DNA of 24,307 bases, taken from assembly GCA_024642765.1 (NCBI GenBank), contig JAHEAM010000005.1, forward strand, positions 1 through 24,307, written 5' to 3'. The notes under the pieces are model-generated. The model searched no databases. It was not told where the DNA came from and worked only from the letters and a program-made list of their open reading frames with translations. The translations under genes and the position numbers were made by a program. The stretch comes from Planctomycetaceae bacterium (GTDB taxonomy: Bacteria > Planctomycetota > Planctomycetia > Pirellulales > Pirellulaceae). Below, one piece after another: positions 17,190 to 24,307 of the stretch. The first letter of the stretch is position 1, and the number at the start of each line of letters is the position of its first letter.

Positions 17190-18068
17190 CTAGAGTTGTT
17201 CGTTGTAATGACGTTGAAGTATTTGCGAAATGGAACGCAAGCCATCAGGACTCGGCGCACAAGTCCCAACATAACGTGCGTTTGCCGCCGACTCACCGTC
17301 CGGAGTCAATTCAATGACGATTAGATAACGGGCGTACATGTTTTTCGGATTAGTCATTTGATTGTCAGAAAAATGTACGGGAGCCTCCGCAAATAATGAC
17401 TCCTTACTAGAACCGACAAGACTACATTGAGAACCGATTCCGAAGACGAGCAATTTCGACTTCGGTTCCAATCGCAAGTTCCAAAGTCTCTGCGCGAAAC
17501 TTGCTGCATCCGAATTATTGATCGCACATAGCGAAGCATCAGCAGTCAAAACGACTGGTTGTTGTTGATGCGATTCAAACGTCGCGTCGGCAGCGTTTTC
17601 AGTTGCGGGGACAAGTTCATTCACACCGATTCGCTGGAGCGCAAGCAATTCGACCGAATTGATCGAAACCGTTTGAAAATACTGCGCGCCACCAATGTAC
17701 TTGGGAACACCACCATCGAGCCCGCTGGTTCCCGTAACAAGTGCATCGAAACGGCTACCAATACGGCCTTGATGCAACATCCAATTTTGACGAATGCTAG
17801 AATCAATTTGTGGGACATTCGCTGCCGCGGTGGCGACCTGAGTTCGTTCCAAAATGCCTGGCAAAGTCGAAACGACGATTCCGCCAAGTGCGATCAAAAT
17901 CGTCAGAACCACCAACAACTCCAAAAGCGAAAGTCCGCCGCGGCGCAATAGTCCGGCGCAGCAGATTGGCTTCGAAGGCTGGTGCGCATCAGACCTGCTG
18001 AGATCACGAACTGTCGCCCGTGAAGACCCAAAGGAGTGCCAATTGGATGATGGAAGTGGCTTGAGCAT
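17190..18068 (-). CDS. Prepilin-like protein, first gene of filament operon
   Basis: This 292-residue protein carries a prepilin N-terminus with a long leader of 45 residues ending LLRRGG, followed by LSLLELLVVLTILIALGGIV; Glu5 is residue 50. The remaining 220 residues lack the GWRGPYL and DGWGN motifs of the next two proteins, so it is probably a minor pseudopilin rather than the main subunit. No close family was recognised for its globular part. ATG 18068 has no clear ribosome site, and a later start would shorten the leader to a more usual length, but I see no better candidate. It appears to be the promoter-proximal gene of the six-gene minus-strand operon. Confidence 0.78.
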   Translation of the reverse strand: MLKPLPSSNWHSFGSSRATVRDLSRSDAHQPSKPICCAGLLRRGGLSLLELLVVLTILIALGGIVVSTLPGILERTQVATAAANVPQIDSSIRQNWMLHQGRIGSRFDALVTGTSGLDGGVPKYIGGAQYFQTVSINSVELLALQRIGVNELVPATENAADATFESHQQQPVVLTADASLCAINNSDAASFAQRLWNLRLEPKSKLLVFGIGSQCSLVGSSKESLFAEAPVHFSDNQMTNPKNMYARYLIVIELTPDGESAANARYVGTCAPSPDGLRSISQILQRHYNEQL

Positions 18069-18482
18069 AGTTTTTGGGTTGGTTTTGAATCAAATGATTC
18101 TCGCCAACGGTCATTCGGTTAGTATCCTAATTACGATCGCACCAAAAACTCACTTAGGCCAAGTAGCCCAAACAATTTTGGTTTCGTTTGTGTGCCCAGT
18201 CGGTGGCACATCTGTCGTTAATCGATATATCAGCACCCCAGACTATTGTTCCTCAAACTTTCCTTCGCCCGAGAACATTATAGCCCGATGGCCGACCCAA
18301 TATGCCAGTTGGACCAATTTTTCGGGCTGAATACAACGATTTTCCCGAAAAAACGCCTGTTTTAAGGTGATTGGGAATCTCTGCAGGACAGTCAAAAAAA
18401 AATGACTTTGCTAGCATTTAGGACAGGCGACGAACTTCATCGTCGAAAAATTAAGATCAAGGGAATGTCGCAATTGATTGGA
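18069..18482. other. Intergenic region upstream of the filament operon
   Basis: This 414-base gap separates the metallophosphatase stop from the first pseudopilin. No gene is evident. A perfect TATAAT reads on the minus strand at 18282-18277, about 210 bases before the pseudopilin start, but no matching -35 sits at 16-18 bases. A plus-strand frame across 17854-18330 runs antisense to the pseudopilin and is judged noncoding. Confidence 0.4.
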
Positions 18483-19370
18483 TTACGCCCCTCGGTTGCG
18501 AGTCTTTGGTTCGCCGAGGTCAAGCGTTACGATATCTCCCGTCGCGAATTGAATTTGGTGTTCGGGGAAACGGTAGGCAGCCAAGCAGAACTCGTCGCTG
18601 GCTGCGGCATGCGTCCAGCGTTTTGAGTTGCCGAAATCAATGCAAATTGCTCGCGACTCGTTACGGCTTTTCGAACGCGACAATCCGTAATGGCCAAAGC
18701 AACAAACCGTCTCGTCTTCATAGTCCGTCCACCACGGATAGCGTTCGAGTGAACTCGCTTTTCCTTTCAATATGACAGGCGATTCGGAACGGACCTCTAA
18801 TCCAGATGTCAAGACTTTGACAGGGTTCAAATTTTGATGACGCATTTCCTTCTGCCACGTCTTCAAATCGGAGCGTTTGGCAATGCCGATGTCGATATTG
18901 AAACGATGCAGCTGAAAAAAGTCGATCACATTCGTCGCATCACTTGCCATCGAAACCATTTCTGGCTGCCAACAGGCATGCACGACACGCAGGTCGTCAC
19001 GCATCAATATGAGTGGCAGTTCTAAAAAGAAATCCGTGATTTCCTTTCGAATGGAGTCGTCACCTAGTTCGAAGAACCAGCCGTTATCCGCTTTGGGCTT
19101 GTTGAGTAGGATATTGAGATCGTGGTTTCCGAGAACGCACTGCGCAAGGTCCTTGGTAATCAAATCGCGAACCCAGCGAACAACCGCGATACTATCGGGC
19201 CCGCGATCGGTCAAATCGCCAACGAAAACGAGACGACGTCCTTTAGGATGAGAGCCATCTGGCAAATAGCCTAGTAGATTGAGAATCTGCTGCAGTGCTT
19301 CGAAGTCACCATGGAGATCACCCACAACATCAACGGAACCTGAAAATAATTCTTGAGCCAGCGACGACAT
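18483..19370 (-). CDS. Metallophosphatase, PrpE/ApaH-like
   Basis: A 295-residue calcineurin-like phosphoesterase. The two-metal site is complete: GDLHGD (17-22), GDLTDRG (51-57), GNHD (81-84), a later histidine in VVHACW and GHYG near residue 238. The order and spacing match the PPP/ApaH/PrpE group, which hydrolyses phosphoprotein or dinucleoside tetraphosphate (Ap4A); the sequence does not decide between these substrates. There is no signal peptide, so it acts in the cytoplasm. ATG 19370 has GAGGAAG 9 bases upstream. It ends 414 bases before the pilus operon on the same strand, too far to assume a shared transcript. Confidence 0.88.
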   Translation of the reverse strand: MSSLAQELFSGSVDVVGDLHGDFEALQQILNLLGYLPDGSHPKGRRLVFVGDLTDRGPDSIAVVRWVRDLITKDLAQCVLGNHDLNILLNKPKADNGWFFELGDDSIRKEITDFFLELPLILMRDDLRVVHACWQPEMVSMASDATNVIDFFQLHRFNIDIGIAKRSDLKTWQKEMRHQNLNPVKVLTSGLEVRSESPVILKGKASSLERYPWWTDYEDETVCCFGHYGLSRSKSRNESRAICIDFGNSKRWTHAAASDEFCLAAYRFPEHQIQFATGDIVTLDLGEPKTRNRGA

Positions 19371-19452
19371 TGAAATGAACTTCCTCTAACGCGGGGCCAT
19401 CGTTCCCTGATACAAACCACTAGGGTACCGCGAAATGCGGAAGCTGTTAACC

Positions 19453-19590
19453 TCAACCAATGTGACCACATTCTGGGCAGTCACCGTATCCTTTCGGATA
19501 GTAGCTGGCTCCACAGTTACTTGGAGAGGGACTTCGCTCACCAACTGGCTTGTAGGGTTCCCAGCCCATTAGCCGATAGTTGTTGGTCAT
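19453..19590 (-). CDS. Candidate small protein with CPECGH zinc-knuckle end
   Basis: A 45-residue frame starting ATG 19590 (MTNNYRLMGWEPYKPVGERS...) and ending GYGDCPECGHIG. C26, C38, C41 and H43 could bind one zinc ion. The residue make-up (G, Y, P, W, with a terminal CxxCxH) looks like a protein rather than random translation. AGAGG precedes the ATG by only about 2 bases, which is short. It lies 82 bases upstream of the metallophosphatase on the same strand. The family is unknown to me. A frameshift link with the 42-codon frame just upstream is possible. Confidence 0.42.
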   Translation of the reverse strand: MTNNYRLMGWEPYKPVGERSPSPSNCGASYYPKGYGDCPECGHIG

Positions 19591-19613
19591 TGCCTCTTCG
19601 CCGGTAGCCGCGA

Positions 19614-19742
19614 CTATTTCAGCAACAGTCTTGCATGTTCGAGAAGAGCGCCTCGTTTACGTTCGCTCGCAATCGTCGCGCAGGGTGCGAAAACAATACC
19701 ACGCTCAAGATCATCCCAGGCTTGCCCGGTCACGTTAGGCAT
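19614..19742 (-). CDS. Candidate small ORF of unknown function
   Basis: A 42-residue frame from ATG 19742 (MPNVTGQAWDDLERGIVFAP...) to a TAG at 19614, ending in an amphipathic helix-like RGALLEHARLLLK. No ribosome site is clear. It is followed in another frame by the small zinc-knuckle candidate, so the two could be neighbours or pieces of one broken gene. Support is weak and rests on its protein-like composition and position. Confidence 0.28.
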   Translation of the reverse strand: MPNVTGQAWDDLERGIVFAPCATIASERKRGALLEHARLLLK

Positions 19743-20229
19743 GAAAAAACTCGCGATCTGTTTTTCCGATTGTGGGCGCCTTGCCATCATTCGCTATTAT
19801 TACGCATATAACGTGTTTGGGACGAGGCGATTGCAAACCGACAAGAATCGAAAATACCCCGAACCGACGCCCAACGCAACTTTTTATCATTCGGAAAACT
19901 ACACCTTAAAGCGAGTTGCGAAAGGTAAGTTTTTGCTTCAAAAAGGTGTATTTAGTGGGAGTTGCCTTTACTCTCGCTCGTCATCGGTCACTCTGGAATG
20001 TGGAACTTCGGTTCTCATTTTGGCGACTTCAGCGACGCACGCAACTGGAGGTGGTTTCGTGGACTCGCAAGCAAATATACATGGCCAAACCATTTGGCAC
20101 GGAAATCGTAGATCATCAGCGAACAGGCCGGAAAGTCCCCTCAATCCGCAAAATCGCTAAAGTCGAACCCGTTTGAAATCCGATGGAACCCAATATTTTG
20201 TCGTTGTCGAGAGATCCGGGTCTTAAGCC
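19743..20229. other. Intergenic region before the porin gene
   Basis: This stretch of about 490 bases has two overlapping plus-strand frames (19741-20160 and 19916-20176). Neither has a ribosome site or recognisable motif, and I do not call either. The porin promoter should lie here, but no clear -35/-10 pair was found. Confidence 0.4.
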
Positions 20230-21585
20230 ATGAAACACTTAATTTTGACGCTGCTCATGGGATTGCTTTGGAGTTCATGTTTTCCAGCCATCAGTAAGGC
20301 TCAATCAGGGCAATCGTCGAGCCAACCTGGTAGCAGCGAGGTGCCGTCAACCAGTTTCGTTCTGTCCGATGATGACGACGTGGACACTCGCGAGGTTTCA
20401 CTGCCCCTAGTGCTTGGCCCGGTGATGCCGAAAGATGAAGGCATTACTGTTTCAATGTTCAACGGGTCAAGCCAGCTCAAGCTCTTTGGCACGTTTTCTG
20501 CGCTGACCGTCTTCAGCACCGACAGACCTTACGCGCCGGGCTTGCCGCTGTTTCTGCTCCCTGGGTCCCCATTCGGGCTAAGCACGAATACCTTCGATAT
20601 TCAAGCAAGACAGTCCAACTTTGGCGGCACTTTTGTTGGTCCAAAAGCCGGCGATTTTACGCCTTCGGCTACCTTCCTGGCTTTCATAGCCAACGACTCG
20701 CTGACCGGTGACAGCTACGGGTTCCTTCCGTACAACGCCTTTGGCGAACTCAAGAACGAAGAATGGAGATTTGCTGCGGGTTTGCAAAACGACGTCTTCA
20801 ATCCCCGAAAACCATCGGTCATATCATTGGCTTCGCTGTTTACATCAGGAAACACTGGCTCATTTCGTAGCCAGGCCAGGATGGAGCGAACTTTCGGCGA
20901 CGCATCTTCAAATTCTCTCTTATTCCAATTCGCGATAAGTGATCCCATCCAATCGGTACTTGTCTCTCGAAGTACGAGAATCCAGGAAGACAACGGCTGG
21001 CCAAACATCGAAGGTAGAATCAACGCTGGTCTTGGACCGATGGAACAGCTCACAGGCGGCCGACAGGCGAGATTTTTTGAAATCGGGACTTCGGCTTTCG
21101 TGGGACAGTTGCGGACCACACGTTCCATTCTCGCTCCGCCCGATCCTCAAAGTCCAATTAGAGAAATCGCGGACTGCTGGGGATTCGGAGTCGATACGGT
21201 GATGAACCTGACAGAATCGATGGGTTTCCAAGGCGAGTTCTTCACTGGGGCTGGCCTGGGCGAGTACAACGGAGGTATTGGTCAGACCTACGACTCGGGA
21301 GCTGGCCGTTCGATTCGATCAAGCGGCGGCTGGGGCGAAGGATTTTTGTACCTGACTCCCAAACTTCACGTGCACGCCGGTTACGCCATCGATTCCCCGT
21401 TAACAAGATCAGGGGATACCTTCCCGCTTATCCGGAACCGGACGATCTACACCAATCTTGTTTGGAATTGGACCAAAAACGTCCAAATCAGCAATCAAGT
21501 CGATTTTAGGAAGACGGAATATCGCGACCCACTGCTTGACGCGGAGGGGATGATTTTCTACTCGGAAGTCCAGTGGAAATTTTAG
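20230..21585 (+). CDS. Outer-membrane beta-barrel porin, DcaP-like
   Basis: This 451-residue protein has a clear signal peptide (MKHLILTLLMGLLWSS..., likely cut after SKA near residue 24). A short acidic linker (DDDDVD) follows, then a body of alternating strands and turns (LKLFGTFSALTVFSTDRPY, FGELKNEEWRFAAGLQNDVF, WGEGFLYLTPKLHVHAGYAI). It ends in aromatic-terminated VQWKF, the usual C-terminal signal for BAM-assisted insertion. The opening around LFGTFSALTVFS, a DIQARQSNFG block and a near-central FAAGLQNDVFNP resemble the DcaP family of trimeric porins. DcaP porins take up small, often negatively charged, solutes; the substrate here is unknown. The ATG at 20230 has no strong ribosome site. 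The gene is the only plus-strand gene in this end of the window. Confidence 0.72.
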   Translation: MKHLILTLLMGLLWSSCFPAISKAQSGQSSSQPGSSEVPSTSFVLSDDDDVDTREVSLPLVLGPVMPKDEGITVSMFNGSSQLKLFGTFSALTVFSTDRPYAPGLPLFLLPGSPFGLSTNTFDIQARQSNFGGTFVGPKAGDFTPSATFLAFIANDSLTGDSYGFLPYNAFGELKNEEWRFAAGLQNDVFNPRKPSVISLASLFTSGNTGSFRSQARMERTFGDASSNSLLFQFAISDPIQSVLVSRSTRIQEDNGWPNIEGRINAGLGPMEQLTGGRQARFFEIGTSAFVGQLRTTRSILAPPDPQSPIREIADCWGFGVDTVMNLTESMGFQGEFFTGAGLGEYNGGIGQTYDSGAGRSIRSSGGWGEGFLYLTPKLHVHAGYAIDSPLTRSGDTFPLIRNRTIYTNLVWNWTKNVQISNQVDFRKTEYRDPLLDAEGMIFYSEVQWKF

Positions 21586-21756
21586 TGACGGCTCGATCCA
21601 CCGCTCGAATTCGCTCGGCCATTCCAGGATCGTTTTGCAGCGCAGCAGGTTGATTACGCCTCGCTGTCCAGATCCCTCTGGTAAGCCTTTGAAGTTGCTT
21701 CCTTCGCACCAGCTTTCCGTCGTAATGCCATCAATTAACCCCGGCGAAAAGGGCAG
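21586..21756. other. Noncoding or decayed stretch after the porin
   Basis: No gene is supported here. Short minus-strand frames (for example 21506-21709) overlap the porin end and carry no motif. No terminator hairpin was found after the porin stop. Confidence 0.35.
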
Positions 21757-21993
21757 CTATGAACTGATGACGGCCAGTGCACCAAGCCCCATCAATACAG
21801 AAGCAATGATGTAGAACATGATCCAACGGCGACGAATGCCCAGATAAGCCAAAACTCCTAGCACCAACATTGCTCCCGCTGCGACCCATGAGTCGGTCGG
21901 TCCAGGCGGCTGCAACCCGTTTGCCTTCAGCGACAATCCAACCAAATTCCAACGAACACATTCAGCCAGAGAGTTGGAGAAGGAAAACCGCAA
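21757..21993 (-). pseudogene. Two-helix membrane protein fragment, likely remnant
   Basis: A 78-codon frame (TTG start at 21993, TAG at 21757) encodes a hydrophilic start, a PPGPTDSW hinge and two membrane helices around VAAGAMLVLGVLAYLGI and WIMFYIIASVLMGLGAL, separated by RRR. The helices are coherent and probably derive from a real gene. The frame is closed by a TAA just upstream, at about 22008, and there is no good start or ribosome site. I read it as the C-terminal remnant of a membrane protein whose front part has been lost, although a small intact protein is possible. Confidence 0.4.
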
Positions 21994-22044
21994 ATACCCG
22001 GCTGTCCAATTTATTTATGCCAACGGAGTTCTTCATCAATTCGT

Positions 22045-22461
22045 TCACGGAATCTTTAATCCTGCAACAATCACCAGTTCGCAAAAAGGGCATGGAGTAT
22101 TGCACACGAGCAACCAGGTTGTCATCGTTACTGCGGCCAGCATGGGGTGATCGTGCTGAGCGATGAAACCGGGAACGATGACTTTATTGGCGAACGTGTC
22201 GTCGACCATGACCCGCTGCTGCCCTGCCGCCGCCTTGAGCTCCTCGACTGATCCGACCACAAGAACACGGTCATTCACCAAAGCAACCGCCTGAGCAGAA
22301 GGCTTGGCAGGATCAAGTGTGAGGATCTCCTTAGCGGAGTAGATCGTGATCTCCGGCAGCGACTCTAGCTTTCGACTCAGATCCTGCAATGATCCGGTTT
22401 GAGCGACAGCCGTGGACGTGATGACGACGAGCGCGACGAAGAGTACGCAATTAGATTTCAT
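22045..22461 (-). pseudogene. Truncated amidohydrolase, N-terminal part only
   Basis: From ATG 22461 the frame gives a signal peptide (MKSNCVLFVALVVITSTAVAQ) and about 100 residues of an amidohydrolase of the YtcJ-like (Amidohydro_3) group: KEILTLDP, the VALVNDRVLVVGSVEEL strand pair, and VPGFIAQHDHP with the first HxH metal motif (residues 103-105). After roughly position 22108 the sequence stops resembling the family and ends at 22045, where full enzymes have over 400 further residues. It begins 49 bases after the stop of the complete amidohydrolase. An in-frame ATG at 22500, 10 bases after that stop, would add 13 residues. The rest of the enzyme is absent, so this looks like a tandem copy damaged by deletion. 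Confidence 0.7.
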
Positions 22462-22510
22462 GGTGTTGAAACTTCGATAAAGAGGTTGCGTATCTAACAT
22501 GGACTGCGAT

Positions 22511-24307
22511 TTACTTCGCTATATTGAATGTGGCAACGACCGTTCCACCACTCAATAAGTCAAGTTGGTTCCCTTGGACATGGAAACCATTGACCGATGC
22601 CATGGTCTTAGCGAATTCAAGCTCCAAGTCCATCGCAGGCGGTGGCCCCGACATTTTGGTGCTTACCAGCTGCCCCAAAGTCACACTTCCGTCGTCGATC
22701 AAAGCGTAAGAACCAGATAAACGATTGACACCGCCGAAAATTGAGAGCTTACCGCGTTCGAATTTCAACGTCGGGGGTTTCTCCTTAGCAACTGGCTTGC
22801 CGTTGAGTGAAACGAGTATCCACTCCTTGCCGGCGGCCTGGTTCACCTCGGTCATGTCACAAACATGGGCTCGCCATCGGTAGCTCATGCCTTCACTTTT
22901 CGATGAAGCCGCAATCGGTTTGCTGAAACCGGCTGGTGCGGGAAAAATAGTCGCGCCTTCTTTGATGGTCTCCAAGATCTTGATGTCCTTGATGGACATC
23001 GGTTTTACTTTGAGCGGGTCCTGGTCGAGGATGACAAGGTCCGCGAGCTTGCCGACTTCGAGGGTGCCCTTGGTGGCTTGTTCGTCATACTGCTCGGCCA
23101 CCCATTCGGTCATCGCCTTGAGGCCCTCGAAGGGTGTCACTCGCTGGCCAGGGCCAACGTCCGCACCGGCGCGGGAAACACGGTTGACGGCAGACCAAAG
23201 CATGGTCATCTGGTCGAGAGGGGCGACCACAAAGTCAGTGTGGTTGCTCGGACGCAAGCCGGCATCGATCGCATCGCGCATCGGACTGATATATGCTGCT
23301 TGAGCCGGGCCGCGATTTTTGATATGTGCGTCCGCAAAGTAAAACGTGTGCAGCGTGTAGAAGGATGGACGCACCTTGTATTTCACAAACTTGGGGATCT
23401 GGTCCTTACGCATGAATTGCGTATGGATAGTGGTCACGTTCCACGGGCGGCTGAAGTCGCCGCCGCGTGCGAACTCGTAGGCCGTGAGAAAAGCGTCGAT
23501 GGCCGCATCACCGTTGCAATGCAAGATCAACGGCACTTTCAAATCATAGACCTTCTTGACCATTTGATTGGCAAGGTCCTGGGGAAAGGTCGGCTCACCT
23601 TTCCAGTCCTTCTCGCCGGCGGGACCACCTGTGAGATAGGGAGTCGTGAAGAATGCCGTTCGTCCTTGCGGCGAACCGTCGAGCGTGACCTTCACTCCAC
23701 CGACCTTGAAGTGGTTTTTGTACCTGGTCCACTCGGACACGGGAAACTCGGCGAGCACCTTGTCCACATCCGTGACAAAGGGATATGCCACCACGTCGAT
23801 GATGTTCGCGCCAGCGTCGGACGCTCGCTTCATGGTTTGGAATTGCGGAAGATGGCTCGCCCCCTCATGAGCGGTCGTGATTCCTGCCTCCGCATACAGC
23901 ATTTGGCCGGCTCGAGTCCAATCGATTTCCTGCTGGGCGGTCATCGGCTCGGCTTGCTCCATCACCGGGAGGAATGCAGTTTCCATGATGAGCCCCCATG
24001 GTTCCTCGGAGCCCGGCTTGCGCACGATCACGCCCCCTGGCGGAGTTTTGGTCGCGGCGCTGATTCCGTATTTTTTCAATGCCAGGCTGTTCATCACCGC
24101 GCCGTGCATTGAGACGTGATCGATGCGAACAGGATTGTCAGGAAAGGCTTCGTCCAGGTCACCGCGGTTGAGCAACCTACCTCCCGGCATGACGGTGTCG
24201 TCATAGCCGTAACCCATGATCATCTCCCCTTTGGGGATCTTACGATCCGCGGCATATTTCTTGAGTTCCGCGACGATGCTAGGAACGTCATTGCCAGGGC
24301 CAGAAGG
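22511..24307 (-). CDS. Amidohydrolase with C-terminal META domain, 5' end outside window
   Basis: The frame is open from 24307 to the stop at 22511 (598 residues seen); the N-terminus with signal peptide and first metal motif lies off the right edge. The body matches YtcJ-like amidohydrolases (Amidohydro_3): MGYGYDDT, RIDHVSMHGAVMNS, GITTAHEGASHLPQ, VPLILHCNGDAAID, TTIHTQFM, LRPSNHTDFVVAPLDQM and GKLADLVILDQDPLKV, which includes the usual C-terminal beta strand. Such enzymes hydrolyse C-N bonds in amides or ureas using metal ions; the substrate cannot be read. The last 113 residues (WILVSLNGKPV, GVNRLSGSY, VTLGQLVSTKMSGPP, ELEFAKTMASV) are a META/HslJ-like domain, an unusual fusion partner. 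The gene looks somewhat richer in G+C than its neighbours. Confidence 0.85.
   Translation of the reverse strand, partial: PSGPGNDVPSIVAELKKYAADRKIPKGEMIMGYGYDDTVMPGGRLLNRGDLDEAFPDNPVRIDHVSMHGAVMNSLALKKYGISAATKTPPGGVIVRKPGSEEPWGLIMETAFLPVMEQAEPMTAQQEIDWTRAGQMLYAEAGITTAHEGASHLPQFQTMKRASDAGANIIDVVAYPFVTDVDKVLAEFPVSEWTRYKNHFKVGGVKVTLDGSPQGRTAFFTTPYLTGGPAGEKDWKGEPTFPQDLANQMVKKVYDLKVPLILHCNGDAAIDAFLTAYEFARGGDFSRPWNVTTIHTQFMRKDQIPKFVKYKVRPSFYTLHTFYFADAHIKNRGPAQAAYISPMRDAIDAGLRPSNHTDFVVAPLDQMTMLWSAVNRVSRAGADVGPGQRVTPFEGLKAMTEWVAEQYDEQATKGTLEVGKLADLVILDQDPLKVKPMSIKDIKILETIKEGATIFPAPAGFSKPIAASSKSEGMSYRWRAHVCDMTEVNQAAGKEWILVSLNGKPVAKEKPPTLKFERGKLSIFGGVNRLSGSYALIDDGSVTLGQLVSTKMSGPPPAMDLELEFAKTMASVNGFHVQGNQLDLLSGGTVVATFNIAK

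Noticed and set aside
18277..18282. Minus-strand TATAAT upstream of the filament operon
   Set aside because: The -10 match is exact, but no acceptable -35 element is found at 16-18 bases, so it is not called as a promoter.
19741..20176. Two overlapping plus-strand frames before the porin
   Set aside because: No ribosome site, no motif, and the composition is not protein-like. Kept as intergenic.
23078..24112. Long plus-strand frame of 344 codons
   Set aside because: It lies wholly antisense to the amidohydrolase, whose motifs are clear, and its translation has no recognisable motif. It is a shadow of a gene with a biased third base.

Overview
This window most likely comes from a planctomycete, probably of the Pirellula/Rhodopirellula type. 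The evidence is a DUF1559-domain protein, three prepilin-like proteins in one operon, a porin resembling DcaP, a 957-residue membrane-anchored protein next to a GldA-like ABC ATPase, and several likely TTG or GTG starts. Family assignments rest on motifs read by eye; no database search was run. I see no rRNA, tRNA, CRISPR array, transposase or intact mobile element.

Layout. Positions 1-3278 (minus) hold an apparent operon: a secreted DUF1559 protein, an ABC-2 ATPase and an ABC-2 permease that runs off the left edge. Then come nhaD (plus, Na+/H+ antiporter), a TTG-initiated HNH nuclease (plus) and an MtfA-type peptidase (minus). The last two converge on a pair of strong hairpins. folD (plus) follows, then a large anchored protein and an ABC ATPase (both plus) with no permease gene beside them.

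Positions 12317-18068 (minus) carry a compact type IV filament operon, in transcription order: three pseudopilins, a PilM-PilN (GspL-like) fusion, a PilO-like protein and a PilT-family ATPase. No assembly ATPase (PilB/GspE), platform protein (PilC/GspF), secretin or prepilin peptidase lies within the window. Upstream on the same strand are a PrpE/ApaH-like metallophosphatase and two candidate small ORFs, one with a zinc-knuckle-like end.

The right end has an outer-membrane porin (plus), then a damaged-looking region: an orphan two-helix membrane fragment and an amidohydrolase cut off after its N-terminal HxH motif. Next to that is a second, apparently intact amidohydrolase that runs off the right edge and carries a C-terminal META (HslJ-like) domain. 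The best leads for novelty are the mini filament operon, the permease-less ABC pair, the amidohydrolase-META fusion and the amidohydrolase remnant.
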